Assembly: GCF_017654505.1 (NCBI RefSeq)
Contig: NC_054535.1
Coordinates: 45,265,664-45,329,663, forward strand
DNA: 64,000 nt
Origin: Polyodon spathula
Taxonomy: Eukaryota; Chordata; Actinopteri; Acipenseriformes; Polyodontidae
Direction: 5' to 3'
The position numbers were made by a program, and so were the translations under genes. Numbering within the stretch: position 1 is the stretch's first letter; each line of letters starts with the position of its first letter. The notes under the pieces were generated by a model. That model was not told the DNA's origin. It saw only the letters and a list, made by a program, of their open reading frames with translations, and ran no database searches. Positions 1 to 10,630 of the stretch are shown one piece after another.

Positions 1-424
1 TACCATGTTGCATATTTCCATTATATGATTCAAGCTGAATTTGTTTAACAAGGGAGCAGTACCAATATTTAGCTACAGCATGTGTGCTCTACTTGAAAAT
101 GAGCTCATTAAACAGTTCACTTCTGTGTCAGTTTCCCACTTTTCATTAGCACTGATAAAAATGCATGAATCTGAGATGGGTAATTGCATTCAGCACTAAA
201 ATTCAATTTACACAGAGACTGTATACAATTATATCAAATATCATTTTGTAAATCAGCTGTTAGAGAATTCATGCAATTACTAAGGTTCAGCAAATTTGGT
301 TATTCTTCCAAACAAAACTACAAAGAAAAAGTGTTGGAAGTTAGAAGATTTCACACAGGTACATATGAGGGTTATATCTTTGGAAGTGGTTGGACAGTAC
401 ACTGACTACTTTATTTATTGACAG
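1..424 (+). other. RNF150: RNF150 intron (3' part)
   Basis: This is the downstream part of the intron before the first visible RNF150 exon. It ends in a pyrimidine-poor acceptor with AG at 423-424. The preceding RNF150 exon, which should carry the first half of the RING-H2 motif, is not in these bases. The short open frames here resemble nothing known to me. Confidence 0.7.
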
Positions 425-521
425 GCATCTCTTCCATAAGAACTGTGTAGATCCGTGGCTTCAAGATCATCGCACATGCCCAATGTGCAAGATGAACATT
501 CTCAAAGCATTAGGAATTCCA
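425..521 (+). CDS. RNF150: RNF150 exon: second half of RING-H2 finger
   Basis: RNF150 belongs to the Goliath/GRAIL group of membrane E3 ubiquitin ligases: a lumenal PA domain, one transmembrane helix and a cytosolic RING-H2 finger that recruits E2 enzymes. This 97-base exon starts with the last base of an Arg codon and reads [12 protein letters not shown], then [18 protein letters not shown]. It supplies His4, His5, Cys6, Cys7 and Cys8 of the RING-H2 zinc ligands; the first ligands are upstream of the window. The splice sites are AG at 423-424 and GTAAGT from 522. The continuation [12 protein letters not shown] plus the following exons separates it from RNF130 ([12 protein letters not shown]), RNF128 and RNF149. 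The assignment rests on remembered family sequence, not a search. Confidence 0.9.
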
Positions 522-1493
522 GTAAGTAAATACACTTAAGTGAATGCTTTTCTCTTGTTGCCTTTTACTTGTTCCATCAGTGGAAAATAAAATAATGGTT
601 TGTGTAGAATTCTCAACACTATTTGAAGTAGGAAATAATCTTCATATCATTTTTCAATGCATTTTTAGGGACTTTAATATTGTTTGGGAAAACAAACTGA
701 GACTGACAGCCAAGAAATTAAATAGCTCAATAAAGAAAATCAGTTCTCTTGGAGTGCTGCCTACTTTAAAAAAAATAATAAAACAAGCTGGTGGGCCTTT
801 TTTTGTTCTCCACTTGGGCAACCAATCTTCTCCTTCTGGTTCCCTGTTGCTATTGATATACTTACTGCTTTTAAAAAGCATGCATCGCATGATCTACAAT
901 TCCCTGCATAAGCAGGCTAGCGTGTCATGAGGTGACTCCTCCTGCCTCAGAGCAACCCTAGCTAGAGATGCTGTCCATGATAACACCCCTTTGTTGATCC
1001 TGAGTACTTGAAAAACTAGGGCCCTCAATGACACAACATTTGCATTGTTGTTTTTGTGGTTGTTTTTAGGAGCCCTTTGTGTTTGCTGTCAGGTTATTTA
1101 CTTAGAAGTTATTGAAATTTGACATCCATGAAATTGTGAATGAGAGGTTGTGTCCAGTGTTGTTGATGGTGCTTGCACTGGGACATTGCTGTCAAGTATA
1201 ACCCACTCCCTGTAGCTGTTTTTCCCAGCTCTTTATAAAGCACAGGCCCATCTACAGAAATGGTTGTGATAAAACTGATATCACAAAGTGCATGTGATTT
1301 GACGCGTAGCACAATAGACCTACTGTGTGCATTTAATTATAGGACACGCTGTAAATTGACCTACAACACATTTTTTTGAGCTGCTGTAAGTGGTCATACA
1401 GTACTTGTCTGATAAACGTGAATGGACAAACTGCAAAGTCACAGCATTCTTTAACATTTCGTTCATTTATTTTTTTGCCTTTCCGCTCTGCAG
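522..1493 (+). other. RNF150: RNF150 intron
   Basis: A short intron between the RING exon and the next coding exon, with donor GTAAGT at 522 and acceptor CTCTGCAG ending at 1493. I see no repeat or gene in it; open frames on either strand are short and unfamiliar. Confidence 0.8.
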
Positions 1494-1704
1494 CCAAACG
1501 CAGACTGTGTTGATGACATCCCACCAGATTACGAGGGATCGATAGGGGGACCTCCAAGCAATCAGATAACTGGGGCCAGTGAGTTAACGGTCAATGAGAG
1601 CTCGGTGGTCCTGAATCCAGCGATCCGTGCTGTGGGACTCCCACGGGTCTTCCAGGACAGCGAACCCACCCCTCAGGCTGGAGAGATCATCATTACCACA
1701 AGCA
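1494..1704 (+). CDS. RNF150: RNF150 exon: cytosolic tail
   Basis: This 211-base exon continues directly from the RING exon in frame 0 and ends in phase 1 before GTAAGT. It encodes 70 residues, beginning PNADCVDDIPPDYEGS and including GGPPSNQITGAS and TVNESSVVLNPA. This is the acidic, Ser/Thr-rich tail typical of RNF150 after the RING finger. It has no catalytic residues and no membrane segment. Compared with the mammalian protein as I remember it, the NQITGAS/TVNESSV core is conserved and the second half has drifted. Confidence 0.9.
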
Positions 1705-3188
1705 GTAAGTGCTCTCTGGTCTGCATGATTTATTTATAGGTATCTTGCATCCCATGGCTAATGCAGCTTCACAGAGCACTGATAATAAGAGATAGCAGGC
1801 CAGCATTTTTATACAGTCATCCGTGTATGGGATCAGAGCCAGTGATGTTTTGCATAATGATCCTTGATTGGCTTTTACTGCTGGTGGTATCCATCTGTGT
1901 TCTATTAAAATACATGGGAGTGAGTGTTTAAGCCTAGCCTGTATGCCCAGTCTATTCAGAATACTTGGTTTGCACTGTGGGATCAAATCCATGGTCTCAA
2001 GTCTCGCAAGCAACTGGTGCTTTTATATCTCAGCACAATGTAGGATGTGTGCTGGTTATATCAATGGGAATAAGAACTATGAAGAGACTTGTGGTGCAGG
2101 AAGCCCACAAGTGTTAATTATTACTTAAAGATTGATTACTTAATAGATTTTCCATTTCTTCAGTTCTGAATCATTTAAGTTGCTGTTTTGAATTGATGGG
2201 TCTGGGGTGTGGGGAGAGTTTAGCACAGTACAAACACTGCCCATATGTGCAAGTGAAAACTGAGTATTTTGACACCAGGCTAGTAAATGTCAGTGTTTGC
2301 TTATATTGGCACAGTCCTTTTTCTTGGTGGCGGAGTTAGAATTCCAGTCTATGTAATTAATGACTTGCCTTTGGACAAGATATAAAATATCTGTGCTGCA
2401 AAGAGCATTAAATGCAGTCTTTTTAACAGTGTAGACTTCTCTCTGCTTGACTTTCCATACGAACCTGGCTTGTTTGAGGCAATTTATTCCTGTCAGATGT
2501 ATAGAAAAGGCACTACACTCTTACAATATTGTAGAGCAAGACTTTTTGGATCTCACTTTCGAAATGACAGGGAGTTTAATTTATTTTCGATATGTACATT
2601 TACTTTTATTTATTCAGAAACACACTCCAGGACATGCTGTTGAGATTTGCCATACTGTTTTCAGGTGGTATCTTGAAGACCACATCAACAAAACCGTGGC
2701 ACGGTCATATTTTCATGATACATGTAGCTTCCACCTTCCTTGCTAAGAGAGAGTCTGTCTCAGTTAACCTAATTTAACAAGCTGCTTCAGAGTTGTAAAA
2801 ACCAAGGTTTTAATAACACATTTACATGAGCGATTTGTGTGAATGTTGAAATGCTAAAGAGACAAGTCCTGCCATGGTTATTCCTTCTTTAAACTAAGGT
2901 CTTGTCTACACTACATAACCGTTCTCGGGAACCGTACTCAAAACCGTTCTAATTAATCCAGCTCAAAGCATCCACACTGAAGCACCATTTCATGTTTAGT
3001 CGGGCTTAATGCATCCACACACATAGAATAGTTTGGTTACAGTTCCTAGCAGCGCAGTGAAAATTAATACAATAGTATCCTACCTTGCACTCTATTTTAT
3101 TTTAAAATAATGTGTTATGCCCCATATTAACAGAGGTCCATATTGATAAAAAGAAGTAAAACAAGTATTTTGGAAAAAAGTAAGTGCG

Positions 3189-3229
<41 letters not shown>

Positions 3230-3560
3230 GTTGGGCTTGAAGTGTTGCAGGTTTTATTTTTAATCAGGTAAAGTCCCTTTTAAACAAATTGTGCTGATTT
3301 TGTTTCATAAACTCAGAAAAAACTGTTAATTAAAAAACAATCTTTGTTTTTACCTTAATATTTTGCCTGAGCCTAATTCTGGTCCCCTTAATTTTATTTC
3401 TGACAATTTCCATGAATTGTTCATCTACGGTCCTACTTTTAACTCGCATTTCATTTTTGCAGTCATCTAATTTAACGTTGTGCTTATGTTATTTCCTCCA
3501 CAAGTTTAACAGAGATGTCCTGGCAGAATTTTTTTTTTTAAGCATAAAAATGAATACCTA
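1705..3560 (+). other. RNF150: RNF150 large intron, first part
   Basis: This is the start of the 17.9-kb intron that separates the last two coding exons. Up to about 2890 I see no recognisable element. From 2896 the sequence (AAGGTCTTGTCTACACTACA) looks like a DNA-transposon end; a loosely matching inverted copy ends near 9574. A CA microsatellite and an A-rich stretch follow. Confidence 0.6.
3191..3228 (+). repeat. (CA)n microsatellite
   Basis: About 19 uninterrupted CA units are visible. The tract is intronic and likely polymorphic. Confidence 0.98.
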
Positions 3561-3739
3561 GGGCCTCATTCACTAAACAGCAGTAACGTGTTTTGCACAC
3601 AGTAAGCCCTTTAGTGCATGCTTGTACACCTGCTGCATTTATTTTACATATATTAAAATAGGAATGAAATCAGTAAAAAAAATGTTTTTAATTGAAACAT
3701 CGGTAAAAACTGGGGGGGAGAAATCTCAGTATACACACT

Positions 3740-4042
3740 TTACATGTGGAATATCATGCGTAGCAGTTCTGGTTTCTGATTAGTAATGTCCCTGATATGT
3801 ATGATGAGCAGAATCTGTGCAAGTGGAACCATGTTTTCCCAAGTTAGCTGGTACTTCGCGAACGTTTCGGCAATCACAGTGCTGACGGAAATAGTATCTA
3901 CAGAAGGTATGAACATGACATCAGCACAAAACAAGCTGGTTTTATTTGCCTTGAAATCATAAAAAGAAAAGGAAATTGACAGAAATGGGTGGTGCAAGCC
4001 ATCGGGAGACGCGTCAAAAATCACACTGGACATTTCCATCAA
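3740..4042 (-). pseudogene. hAT-like transposase fragment
   Basis: The minus strand is open for about 100 residues. It contains FDASPDG, then a block ending in FIPSVDTISVSTVIAETF and KYQLTWENM. This follows the hAT catalytic-core pattern: an Asp-rich start, a hydrophobic strand, an N/D-x-x-T/S-V helix and a KY..s.enV strand. It lacks the later catalytic blocks and the dimerisation region. A hAT fragment of similar type lies in the opposite direction at 5843-6500. hAT is inferred from pattern only. Confidence 0.4.
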
Positions 4043-4213
4043 TGTGTTCTGAATCAGTTAAGTTTACCAACTAAAGCATCACCGTTTTCTGTCAGTTATT
4101 TATGATTTAAGATTGTCGGCGTTAGGCATTTTTTTAGCTGATGGATAGACAGTACTGTCGAACAAAGTAACCACAAGCGTGTGTAAAAGCTGCATAAATG
4201 GATTGCTTGTCTC

Positions 4214-4552
4214 TCAGTTTAATGTGTCGCTCATTTTTCTGTATGTTTTTTTATTGTCAGCGTGAACATGTACCTCAATGCAGCAGTATTTGCAGTGCTG
4301 TGCATCCTCTGACCCACTTCTGTTATTTTTGCTTTTTGTATACTTCGAAAGATTAATTTTCTTTTGAATATTCATAAATTGATTTACGTTTTCTCCCCAT
4401 TCCTCATCCACTAAAAATATTATATTTTTGTGCAAGTATTTCAGTTTAGTTTTTGATGAAGCTAGCAATGCCCAGCAGTTGCCACAATAATCACACTTTG
4501 ATTGGCCAACATAATCAGGTGATAATGCATTTGTGAAGTGACAGAGAACCAC
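4214..4552 (-). other. Open frame with zinc-finger-like CxxC pairs
   Basis: This 112-residue minus-strand frame is not recognised. It has CDYCGNC at about residues 20-26 and HCKYCC further on. A Lys-rich stretch between them, with Ser/Thr and a possible His, could be a decayed BED-type zinc finger. It lies upstream of the minus-strand hAT-like fragment and could be its N-terminus. Inside a transposon it is unlikely to be a host gene. Confidence 0.25.
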
Positions 4553-4939
4553 GTTTTGAATGTTATTTGATCCTCTGATGTCTAAATGTTTTCTGTATCC
4601 TAGGATACGAGTGTAGGTCTGCTTATTACAATGTCAGAGTCAAAATAAAACAGCATTTTAATCAAAATATTGTGTATTTCCTAGAAAATAGTACCATGAA
4701 AATATTGAATAGTAGACAAATCGTGTATAAATCCTGTAATTTCTCGGTAAAATTGGGAATAAACTGCAAACGCGAACACTTTATATTCACTAACCAGTGG
4801 TAGGCAACCTAGCGCATGGAAAAAAGCGCGTGGACAAAGTACCGCTGTGACGTTTGAGTTATTTAAATATAATAAATAATGTTAATGCTTGGAATTGTAT
4901 GCAAATTATGTGACAAAATACTGCAATAGATGTATTTGA

Positions 4940-5247
4940 TATGCAAACCATAGTCACTTCAGGACACTAACTTTACTAGGTGCCTCAGCATGTTATTGAA
5001 GCCAGGCGGTGTCACAGAACCAGCAGAAGAGCTGCACAGGAGAGCAAGAAGAAGAGTCAGAGAGAGAGTATTTCGGATCAGGCAGATGTTACTAGAGCTG
5101 TGTGAGGAGGAGGAGGTAATAATTAGATACGAATTGATACAAAATCATAGTAGCCTTATATGTAAGGCCCCAGTAAATTCACGATATCATGAATTTCACA
5201 GAAATTGTGTATGTAACAACCCGGAAGAGCACACCCCACTAGAGTGA
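4940..5247 (+). pseudogene. N-terminal remnant of Harbinger-type transposase
   Basis: The + frame from 4990 reads EELHRRARRRVRERVFRIRQ, then MLLELCEEEEVIIRYEL. The Arg-rich run followed by L.e..EeEVI.RY.L resembles the N-terminus of Harbinger DDE transposases (family knowledge, not a search). After about residue 50 the resemblance stops and the DDE catalytic core is absent. It is a broken 5' fragment lying in the TIR-bounded element. Confidence 0.45.
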
Positions 5248-5282
5248 GCAGGATAACTTTTCCATCCAGTGAGGTTACCCGT

Positions 5283-5692
5283 TGTCAGGCTGGGGCCCCG
5301 CCCCCTTTCGTCTAGAGTGTTCCGATCCCCAGACTGAGGCACCTGGGCTGGGGGATTTTCATACAGCTGTCATTCTGGAACCTTCCAGCAGGTTGAGGTG
5401 TTCGTTCTGGATTGGCTGGAAACGGCACCTCCTCTCTCCATCTCTCCTATAAAAGGAGATGAGAGCTGGATCCCAGGGTCAGACTGAGAGAAGGAGCGGA
5501 AGAGAGAAAGTGCGAAACAGAAAGCGAAAGCTGACTTGTAGAAGTGTGAGCTGTGGCTGACAGCAGCTTTGTTAAAGTGATTTAAGGCTAAAATAAATAA
5601 AAAGTTTAGACTTGAAACCTTGTTTCAGCACCACAATAGTTTTGTCAAGTAGAAACAGCGCTACAGTAGCTGTACACAGTCCAACGTCAACA
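5283..5692 (+). mobile_element. LTR-like promoter/polyA block
   Basis: The block starts TGTCAGGCTGGGG and ends near GTCAACA. It has a TATA box (CCTATAAAAGG, about 5448) with a GA-rich leader downstream and an AATAAATAAAAAG polyadenylation-type sequence (about 5593). That order suits a long terminal repeat. No matching target duplication or second copy was found in the window, so the limits are approximate. It could instead be the promoter of the neighbouring transposon gene. Confidence 0.4.
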
Positions 5693-5842
5693 CCTTACTA
5701 TGGCAATGGGGTCAAACAAATACTACTGGCTTCATGAGTGGCGAATTCCTCATACTGTATAGCAAGTCAGAGGTGGGAAGTATAAAATGGTTGTTTAGAT
5801 AGTGTTGACTTATTAGCTTGCAGTGTGTGGTTAACATAAAAA

Positions 5843-6500
5843 ATGCAGACAGCTGACAAATTAAAAAAAGCTAAATTAATTTCAACAGAAGATCGCTTTC
5901 AGATCTATGAAGAAGGGACGTTGCATGCAGATGGTGGGATTCTGTTTTGCTCAGCAGTAACGTGTCTTTGGATCATCTAAGAAAAGCATCTTGACAGCGC
6001 AGTACACAAAAGCAAGAAAATCAAACTTGAAGTTCAGGCTAAACAATTACAGAACAAGCAGGTCACAATCACAGGACTGTTTAAAAAGAGCACTGAAGGT
6101 GGATAAACACGTAATGTCAACATGTTTGAATTAGTGGAAGCCTTTTTGTGCAGAGAACATATCGATACAACAGCTGGTCAATGAAATATTACACATTTTT
6201 AATGTAAAAAATTGTGGCGCTGTGCCACACTCGGACGACAGTATATCCCTAAAGTTTATGCAGCACATGAAGAATATTTAAATGGCAAAATGAACGATTC
6301 TGAGTCTGTTTGCGTGTATGCGACGAGGCCACTGATGATCAAGGCAACTGTTTTCTACATTATTTTCATCCAACAGAGCTTTATAACTGTGAATTCAGAG
6401 GAACTTACTGCTTACTTAGTAGATACACTGCATCTTGACTCTAACCACATGACAGTCGTAGATCAGGATATCATTGACGCTTGTGGGGAATGGCATTGAT
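5843..6500 (+). pseudogene. CGGBP1/hAT-like transposase remnant
   Basis: The first frame from the ATG at 5843 contains TEDRFQIYEEGTLHADGG and LFC, close in layout to the BED-like zinc finger of CGGBP1-type proteins, which derive from hAT transposases. Shifting frame recovers SLDHLRK, then HKSKKIKLEVQAKQ, then further on IPKVYAAHEEYLNGKM. After another shift it gives CDEATDDQGNCF, the Asp-containing first catalytic block of hAT enzymes, followed by NSEELTAYLVDTLHLDS. At least two frameshifts and several stops make it a pseudogene. The later catalytic and dimerisation parts are missing. Confidence 0.55.
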
Positions 6501-6819
6501 TTCAATTGTGTGTCTGTCTGTAATAGTAGACAGTGTAACAGAGGGAGAAACACTAGCTGTTTACGTCTACGCTTAGTCGTGTTCGATGTTTTTTTTTTTT
6601 TTTTGTATTATTATTTTAGATTGATAGGCTCCAGTGCCATTTATTTATTTATTTATTCATTGCATTTATATAGCCCTTTTTACACAAAAGTTATCTGGTT
6701 TTAAAACTTCATAAAAAATGATTTCTGCTTTTATAAAGAAAAACACAAAAGCTTTGGTTTTGTCATTTCAGGTTTGCAGTTAACGTTTCTCTTGTGTTTA
6801 ATATGTTGGGATTAAAGGC
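6501..6819 (+). other. Low-complexity gap between hAT and CR1 remnants
   Basis: This stretch contains a T run at about 6590-6604 and a TTTA repeat near 6644-6660. No gene or further element was recognised. Confidence 0.6.
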
Positions 6820-7838
6820 AGTAAAATAGAGTAGGGATTCAAGGAAATGCATACACATGGATTATAGAGTGGTTAACATGTAGAAAACAGAAAGTACTGA
6901 TTTAAAGGAGAAACCTCAAAATGGAGCATGGTAACCAGTGGAGTACCACGGGGATCAGTATTAGGTCCTCTTCCTTCTTCTGGTATATATAGTAAGCAAA
7001 CTTGTTAAATTTCCAGACACCACAAAAATAAGACAAGTGGCAAACACCGTTGCAGCAGCAAAGGTCATTAAAAATGATCTAGACAGCATTCAGAACTGGG
7101 CAGACACATAGCAAATTACATTTAATAGAGAAAAGTGTAAGGTATTGCACCCAGGCAGTAAAAATGTGCATTATAAATATCATATGGGAGATACTAAAAG
7201 TGAAGAAGGAATCTATAAAAAAGACCTAAGAGTTTATGTTGACTCAGAAATGTCTTCATCTAGACAATGTGCGGAAGCTATAAAAAAGGACAACAAAATG
7301 CTTGGATATATAGGGAAGTAATGTTAAAACTTAACAATGCATTAGTAAGACCACATCTAGAATATTGTTTTCAGTTCTGGTCACCTCACTACAAAAATGA
7401 TATTGCTGCTCTAGAAAGAGTGAAAAGAAGAGCAACCAGAATTATTCTGGGTTTTAAATGCATGCTATATGAAGACAGGCTTAAAGAAGAAGTCTTGAAC
7501 AAAGAAGACTACGCAGTGATTCAAGCATTCAAAATTCTAAAAGGTATTGACAATGTTGAGGGACTTTTTCGACCTGAAAAAAGAAACAAGGACCAGAGGT
7601 CACCAATGGAGATTAGATAAAGGGGCATTCAGAACAGAAAATAGGAGGCACTTTTTATACACAGGGAATTGTGAGGGTCTGGAACCAACTCCCAAGTAAT
7701 GTTGTTGAAGCTGACACCCTGGGATCCTTCAAGAAGCTGCTTAATGAGATTCTGGGATCAATAAGCTACTAACAACCAAACGAGCAAGATGGGCCGAATG
7801 GCCTCCTCTCGTTTGTAAACTTTCATATGTTCTTAATG
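6820..7838 (+). mobile_element. CR1 LINE copy 1 (3' end, degraded)
   Basis: This copy matches the better-preserved one at 16000-17035 along most of its length. Reading across frames gives the WIIEWLTCRKQKV and SGVPRGSVLGPL reverse-transcriptase blocks, then NALVRPHLEYC and VKRRATRIILGFK, the conserved C-terminal region of CR1 reverse transcriptases. A deletion removes the segment after VLGPL that carries IYINDL in copy 2, and there are several frameshifts and stops. It ends with the shared 3' tail (GGGCCGAATGGCC... ACTTTCATATGTTCTT). It is dead on arrival or decayed. Confidence 0.85.
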
Positions 7839-8304
7839 TACTCGTACATCCTCAGACAGTCGAGGATATGTGAAGATTACGAGGCTATATTAATATATTT
7901 ATATATTCACCATGTTCTTGTGATTTTTTGAAGTAGGCTACACTTAAAATAAACAAAAGAAACTGTAAATGTCCAATAAGTGAATGTTCATAAAGTGCGA
8001 GTTGAGATGCAGTCATAAATACAAACAATCAAACAGCATTTAATGTTAGTGTCAACAAACACCTGTTGAAATGTAAATAGCGAACTTTTAATTGACTGAA
8101 TGAGTGCTTTGCTGACTTTTGATTAATGTTACAAAATAAATCGGACAGAGATAAAGTTATTTGATTTGCAGAGTTAAACAGAAATGTTTTATTACCAATG
8201 ACTGTCTCTGCTTTGACTGTCTCACGGGATGCTGTGATTTGGGACAAGACCTCCGCCCTCCTCCTACAGAGAGCATTTATATTGTCCTTAATGTTTTATT
8301 GAAG
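7839..8304. other. Element interior, unassigned
   Basis: AT-rich sequence between the CR1 tail and the Myb-like remnant. It probably belongs to the TIR-bounded element. Open frames on both strands are short and unrecognised. Confidence 0.5.
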
Positions 8305-8430
8305 TTAACGTTCTCGCTGATTCAGCACCAAAAAGCCTTTCATAATTCCCCACCACTTCTTCTGCTAATACATTTAGCGCCTGGTCTGTAAACTTTAGAT
8401 TCCTCACTCTGTCCTCCTTGGTTGCTCAGA
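8305..8430 (-). pseudogene. Myb/SANT-like Harbinger accessory protein fragment
   Basis: The minus strand encodes KEDRVRNLKFTDQAL followed by NVLAEEVVGNYERLFGAES. The pattern F(t/s)..al.vL.eEV..ny..LFG is typical of the Myb/SANT-like DNA-binding protein that accompanies Harbinger transposases (NAIF1-like). Stops follow soon after and the start is unclear. Its position next to the right TIR and opposite to the transposase remnant fits two-gene Harbinger elements. Identification is by pattern only. Confidence 0.45.
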
Positions 8431-8870
8431 ACCGTACTTAACTTTTCTTTCAAGCGCCCTGTATATATCTATTATAATACAGTGTGTGTAAACCTCATGC
8501 ATAATCCTGCGCATTGTGACAAGTTGCAAATTAATCATTTAGCTTGCTTTATTTGTGCATATAATTAGCTTAGTGAATAGAGCTAGCGCTGGTTCATTTT
8601 TGCGCAGTGTGGCTTCCCCCTGCCATGCGGTAATTCTGGTCATTTACTGCTGTTTAGTGAATGAGGCCCCTAGTGCAAAGTGTACACTGATAGCAAGTCC
8701 TTCAGGTGTCTGTTCTGAGTATTTCACCAAACATACCTCAAAGTATTCTGGGATATTGTAGGATACACAAAAAAATGGAATAGGTATTGCACCGTCCACG
8801 ATTCGGATAAATCGCAGTACCTGATGTGATCTAATTAGAACCAGACTTGAGACTACCCCCTGAGTATTAA

Positions 8871-9488
8871 CCCTTTGCAGTTCATTTATTCATTGCGCGT
8901 CAGGTGCATCAGGTCCAACTTATTTTCACTTGTGCTGTTTATTTTACACGCACTGTTTAAAATTTTTTTTTTTTTCAGAGTAAAACTGGTTTAAAAGGCA
9001 TTGAATCACAAAAAGGACACTCAGTACTGTATCTCCAGCCAAGCCCCACCACTTGTTTTTATTTACTTGTTTCTTTACTTGTTTGTATTTTTCACATACC
9101 TCTTTATAAACGTGCATACTGTCAAATCCTCTCCTGATCACTTGTTTTATCACCAAACTCCTCAGTAATGTGATCCAAGTTATTATTTTATTACTATAAC
9201 ATCTCAGAAAGCTCTGTAGATGTCTGTGATATTCTTTGAGTGCTGGATGCAGAAGCAGCTGTCTCCTTTGTTATCTCTGCAGTGCATGGGGCAATGAGAT
9301 ACGCCCTTTTTGTTGGGGGGGGGGGGGGGGGGGGTATTCAGCTCCTATCGGTCTCACTCTGCCAGTGAAAGGTTTTCTCAGCTTCTTCCAGAGAAAAAAC
9401 GACTAGAGACCTGTGCTTTATGTTTTTTTGATGATGTCGGACAGGGTCTGACATTGGACAGGAAAGGGAAAATTGTAATATCAAAGGG
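8871..9488. mobile_element. piggyBac-type non-autonomous element
   Basis: It is flanked by TTAA at 8867-8870 and 9489-9492. The ends start CCCTTTGCAG on the left and, read from the right on the minus strand, CCCTTTGATA. A few tens of bases inside the right end is CAATGTCAGACCCTGTCCGA, resembling known fish piggyBac ends; the left end has a diverged counterpart. At 618 bp it has no transposase frame. It also contains a run of 20 G (9315-9334). Confidence 0.75.
9315..9334 (+). repeat. G homopolymer
   Basis: A run of 20 G lies within the piggyBac-type element. The length is probably uncertain in the assembly, and the sequence can form a G-quadruplex. Confidence 0.95.
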
Positions 9489-9492
9489 TTAA

Positions 9493-10630
9493 ACACTGTA
9501 GTGTGGATACAAACCGTATTTAGCACTTCTAAGCCGGTTTAAAGGCACCTAATATGGTTTAAAGGCATAATGTGGACTGGGCTTAAATTCACCTCCCATA
9601 TACTGCAAGCCAATATAAGAAGAGGTTAGGTTGCAGTGATATCAGATGGCAGAATTACACAACTATGTCTGTGTATTTAATTTGTCCTGTGATACAATTG
9701 TAAAATTCTCCTGGCAAGGCTTAAATCCATTATTCTAATATTTTGTAGCAACCACCTTTTATTCAATGTTATGACTATTCTATTTGCCTGAAATGTTTCC
9801 AGTAACTGCAAAAGACACAAAAAGTACCCAACACTGTGATAATAAACCCACATTTATTGTCACCGTGCTGTATATACAGGTAATGGTAGAGTTCATTCAT
9901 GATCTTTATTGCACCACTGCTTTTGAACTGTATGAGACTATGCCATGACAGCATGCAACTATATGTTACACTGTTTAAGAGCTCAGTGATATCTGTAGCT
10001 CACTTACAAAGTGAGATAATTTTGGTAAGTAAATTGCTTCTTGAGTCTGTTTTCACAACTCAGTAGTTGTTTGCTTCAAAAGAATGCATAATCACTGCTT
10101 GGAAACAGAAGTTTGCTTTATGTTTATACATGAAAACAAAAATAAGATTTCCTCACTGAACGTTAGTAAGCTGCAGATAAAGATGTAGTTGTGTAATGCT
10201 AACACTCTTAATACGCATCATACACATGGGAGGGGGCATACACAAAAAAACACTCTGTCATATAATAAGAAGAGACGTATCCCCTCAACTCAACACCACA
10301 CGACCAGCATGACAGTAAACACAGACACAATGAAGCGTCCTTACCTTTGTAAGTTAGTGTGTCAGCCTCACGAAGGGCACTGCATGTGGCTTTCACTAAC
10401 TGCTGTGCAAAATAAATATTTTTTTTTTACGTGTAAATATCGGGACTTAATAGCCCGGGTCATTTTAACTAATTAAGAAGTTACTGAGTCGAAGAGGGGA
10501 ACAAAAAGCTAAACTCGCGACACCAGTAGTTTTTATTCTCTTTCTGAGCTGGTCCAACTATAAAAGGATACTTGCTATTGCTTTGTGACAGAGAGCGAAT
10601 GAATCCTAGTCAACAATCTCCCTCCCTCTC
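9493..10630 (+). other. RNF150: RNF150 intron, no gene
   Basis: The first 80 bases contain repeated GTGTGGA and AAGCCGGTTTAAAGGC-type motifs that may be the right end of an outer DNA transposon begun at 2896. Beyond that I see only AT-rich sequence and a TATA-like ACTATAAAAGG near 10557. No coding evidence. Confidence 0.55.

Larger units (their letters stand above)
3561..8669. mobile_element. 5.1-kb DNA transposon with perfect 26-bp TIRs, Harbinger-like, nested
   Basis: The termini at 3561-3586 and 8644-8669 are perfect inverted repeats of 26 bases, starting GGGCCTCATTCACTAA. They are flanked by CTA at 3558-3560 and 8670-8672, which fits the 3-bp target duplication of PIF/Harbinger elements. 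Two internal remnants support that class. One is an arginine-rich start of a Harbinger-type transposase on + near 4990-5130. The other is a Myb/SANT-like sequence on - near 8305-8430. The interior also holds hAT-like, LTR-like and CR1 fragments, so the element appears to have accumulated insertions. The ends and target duplication are seen directly; the class is inferred. Confidence 0.7.

Noticed and set aside
184..930. Open frames of 73-128 codons around the first RNF150 exon
   Set aside because: They ignore the clear splice sites and show no family features.
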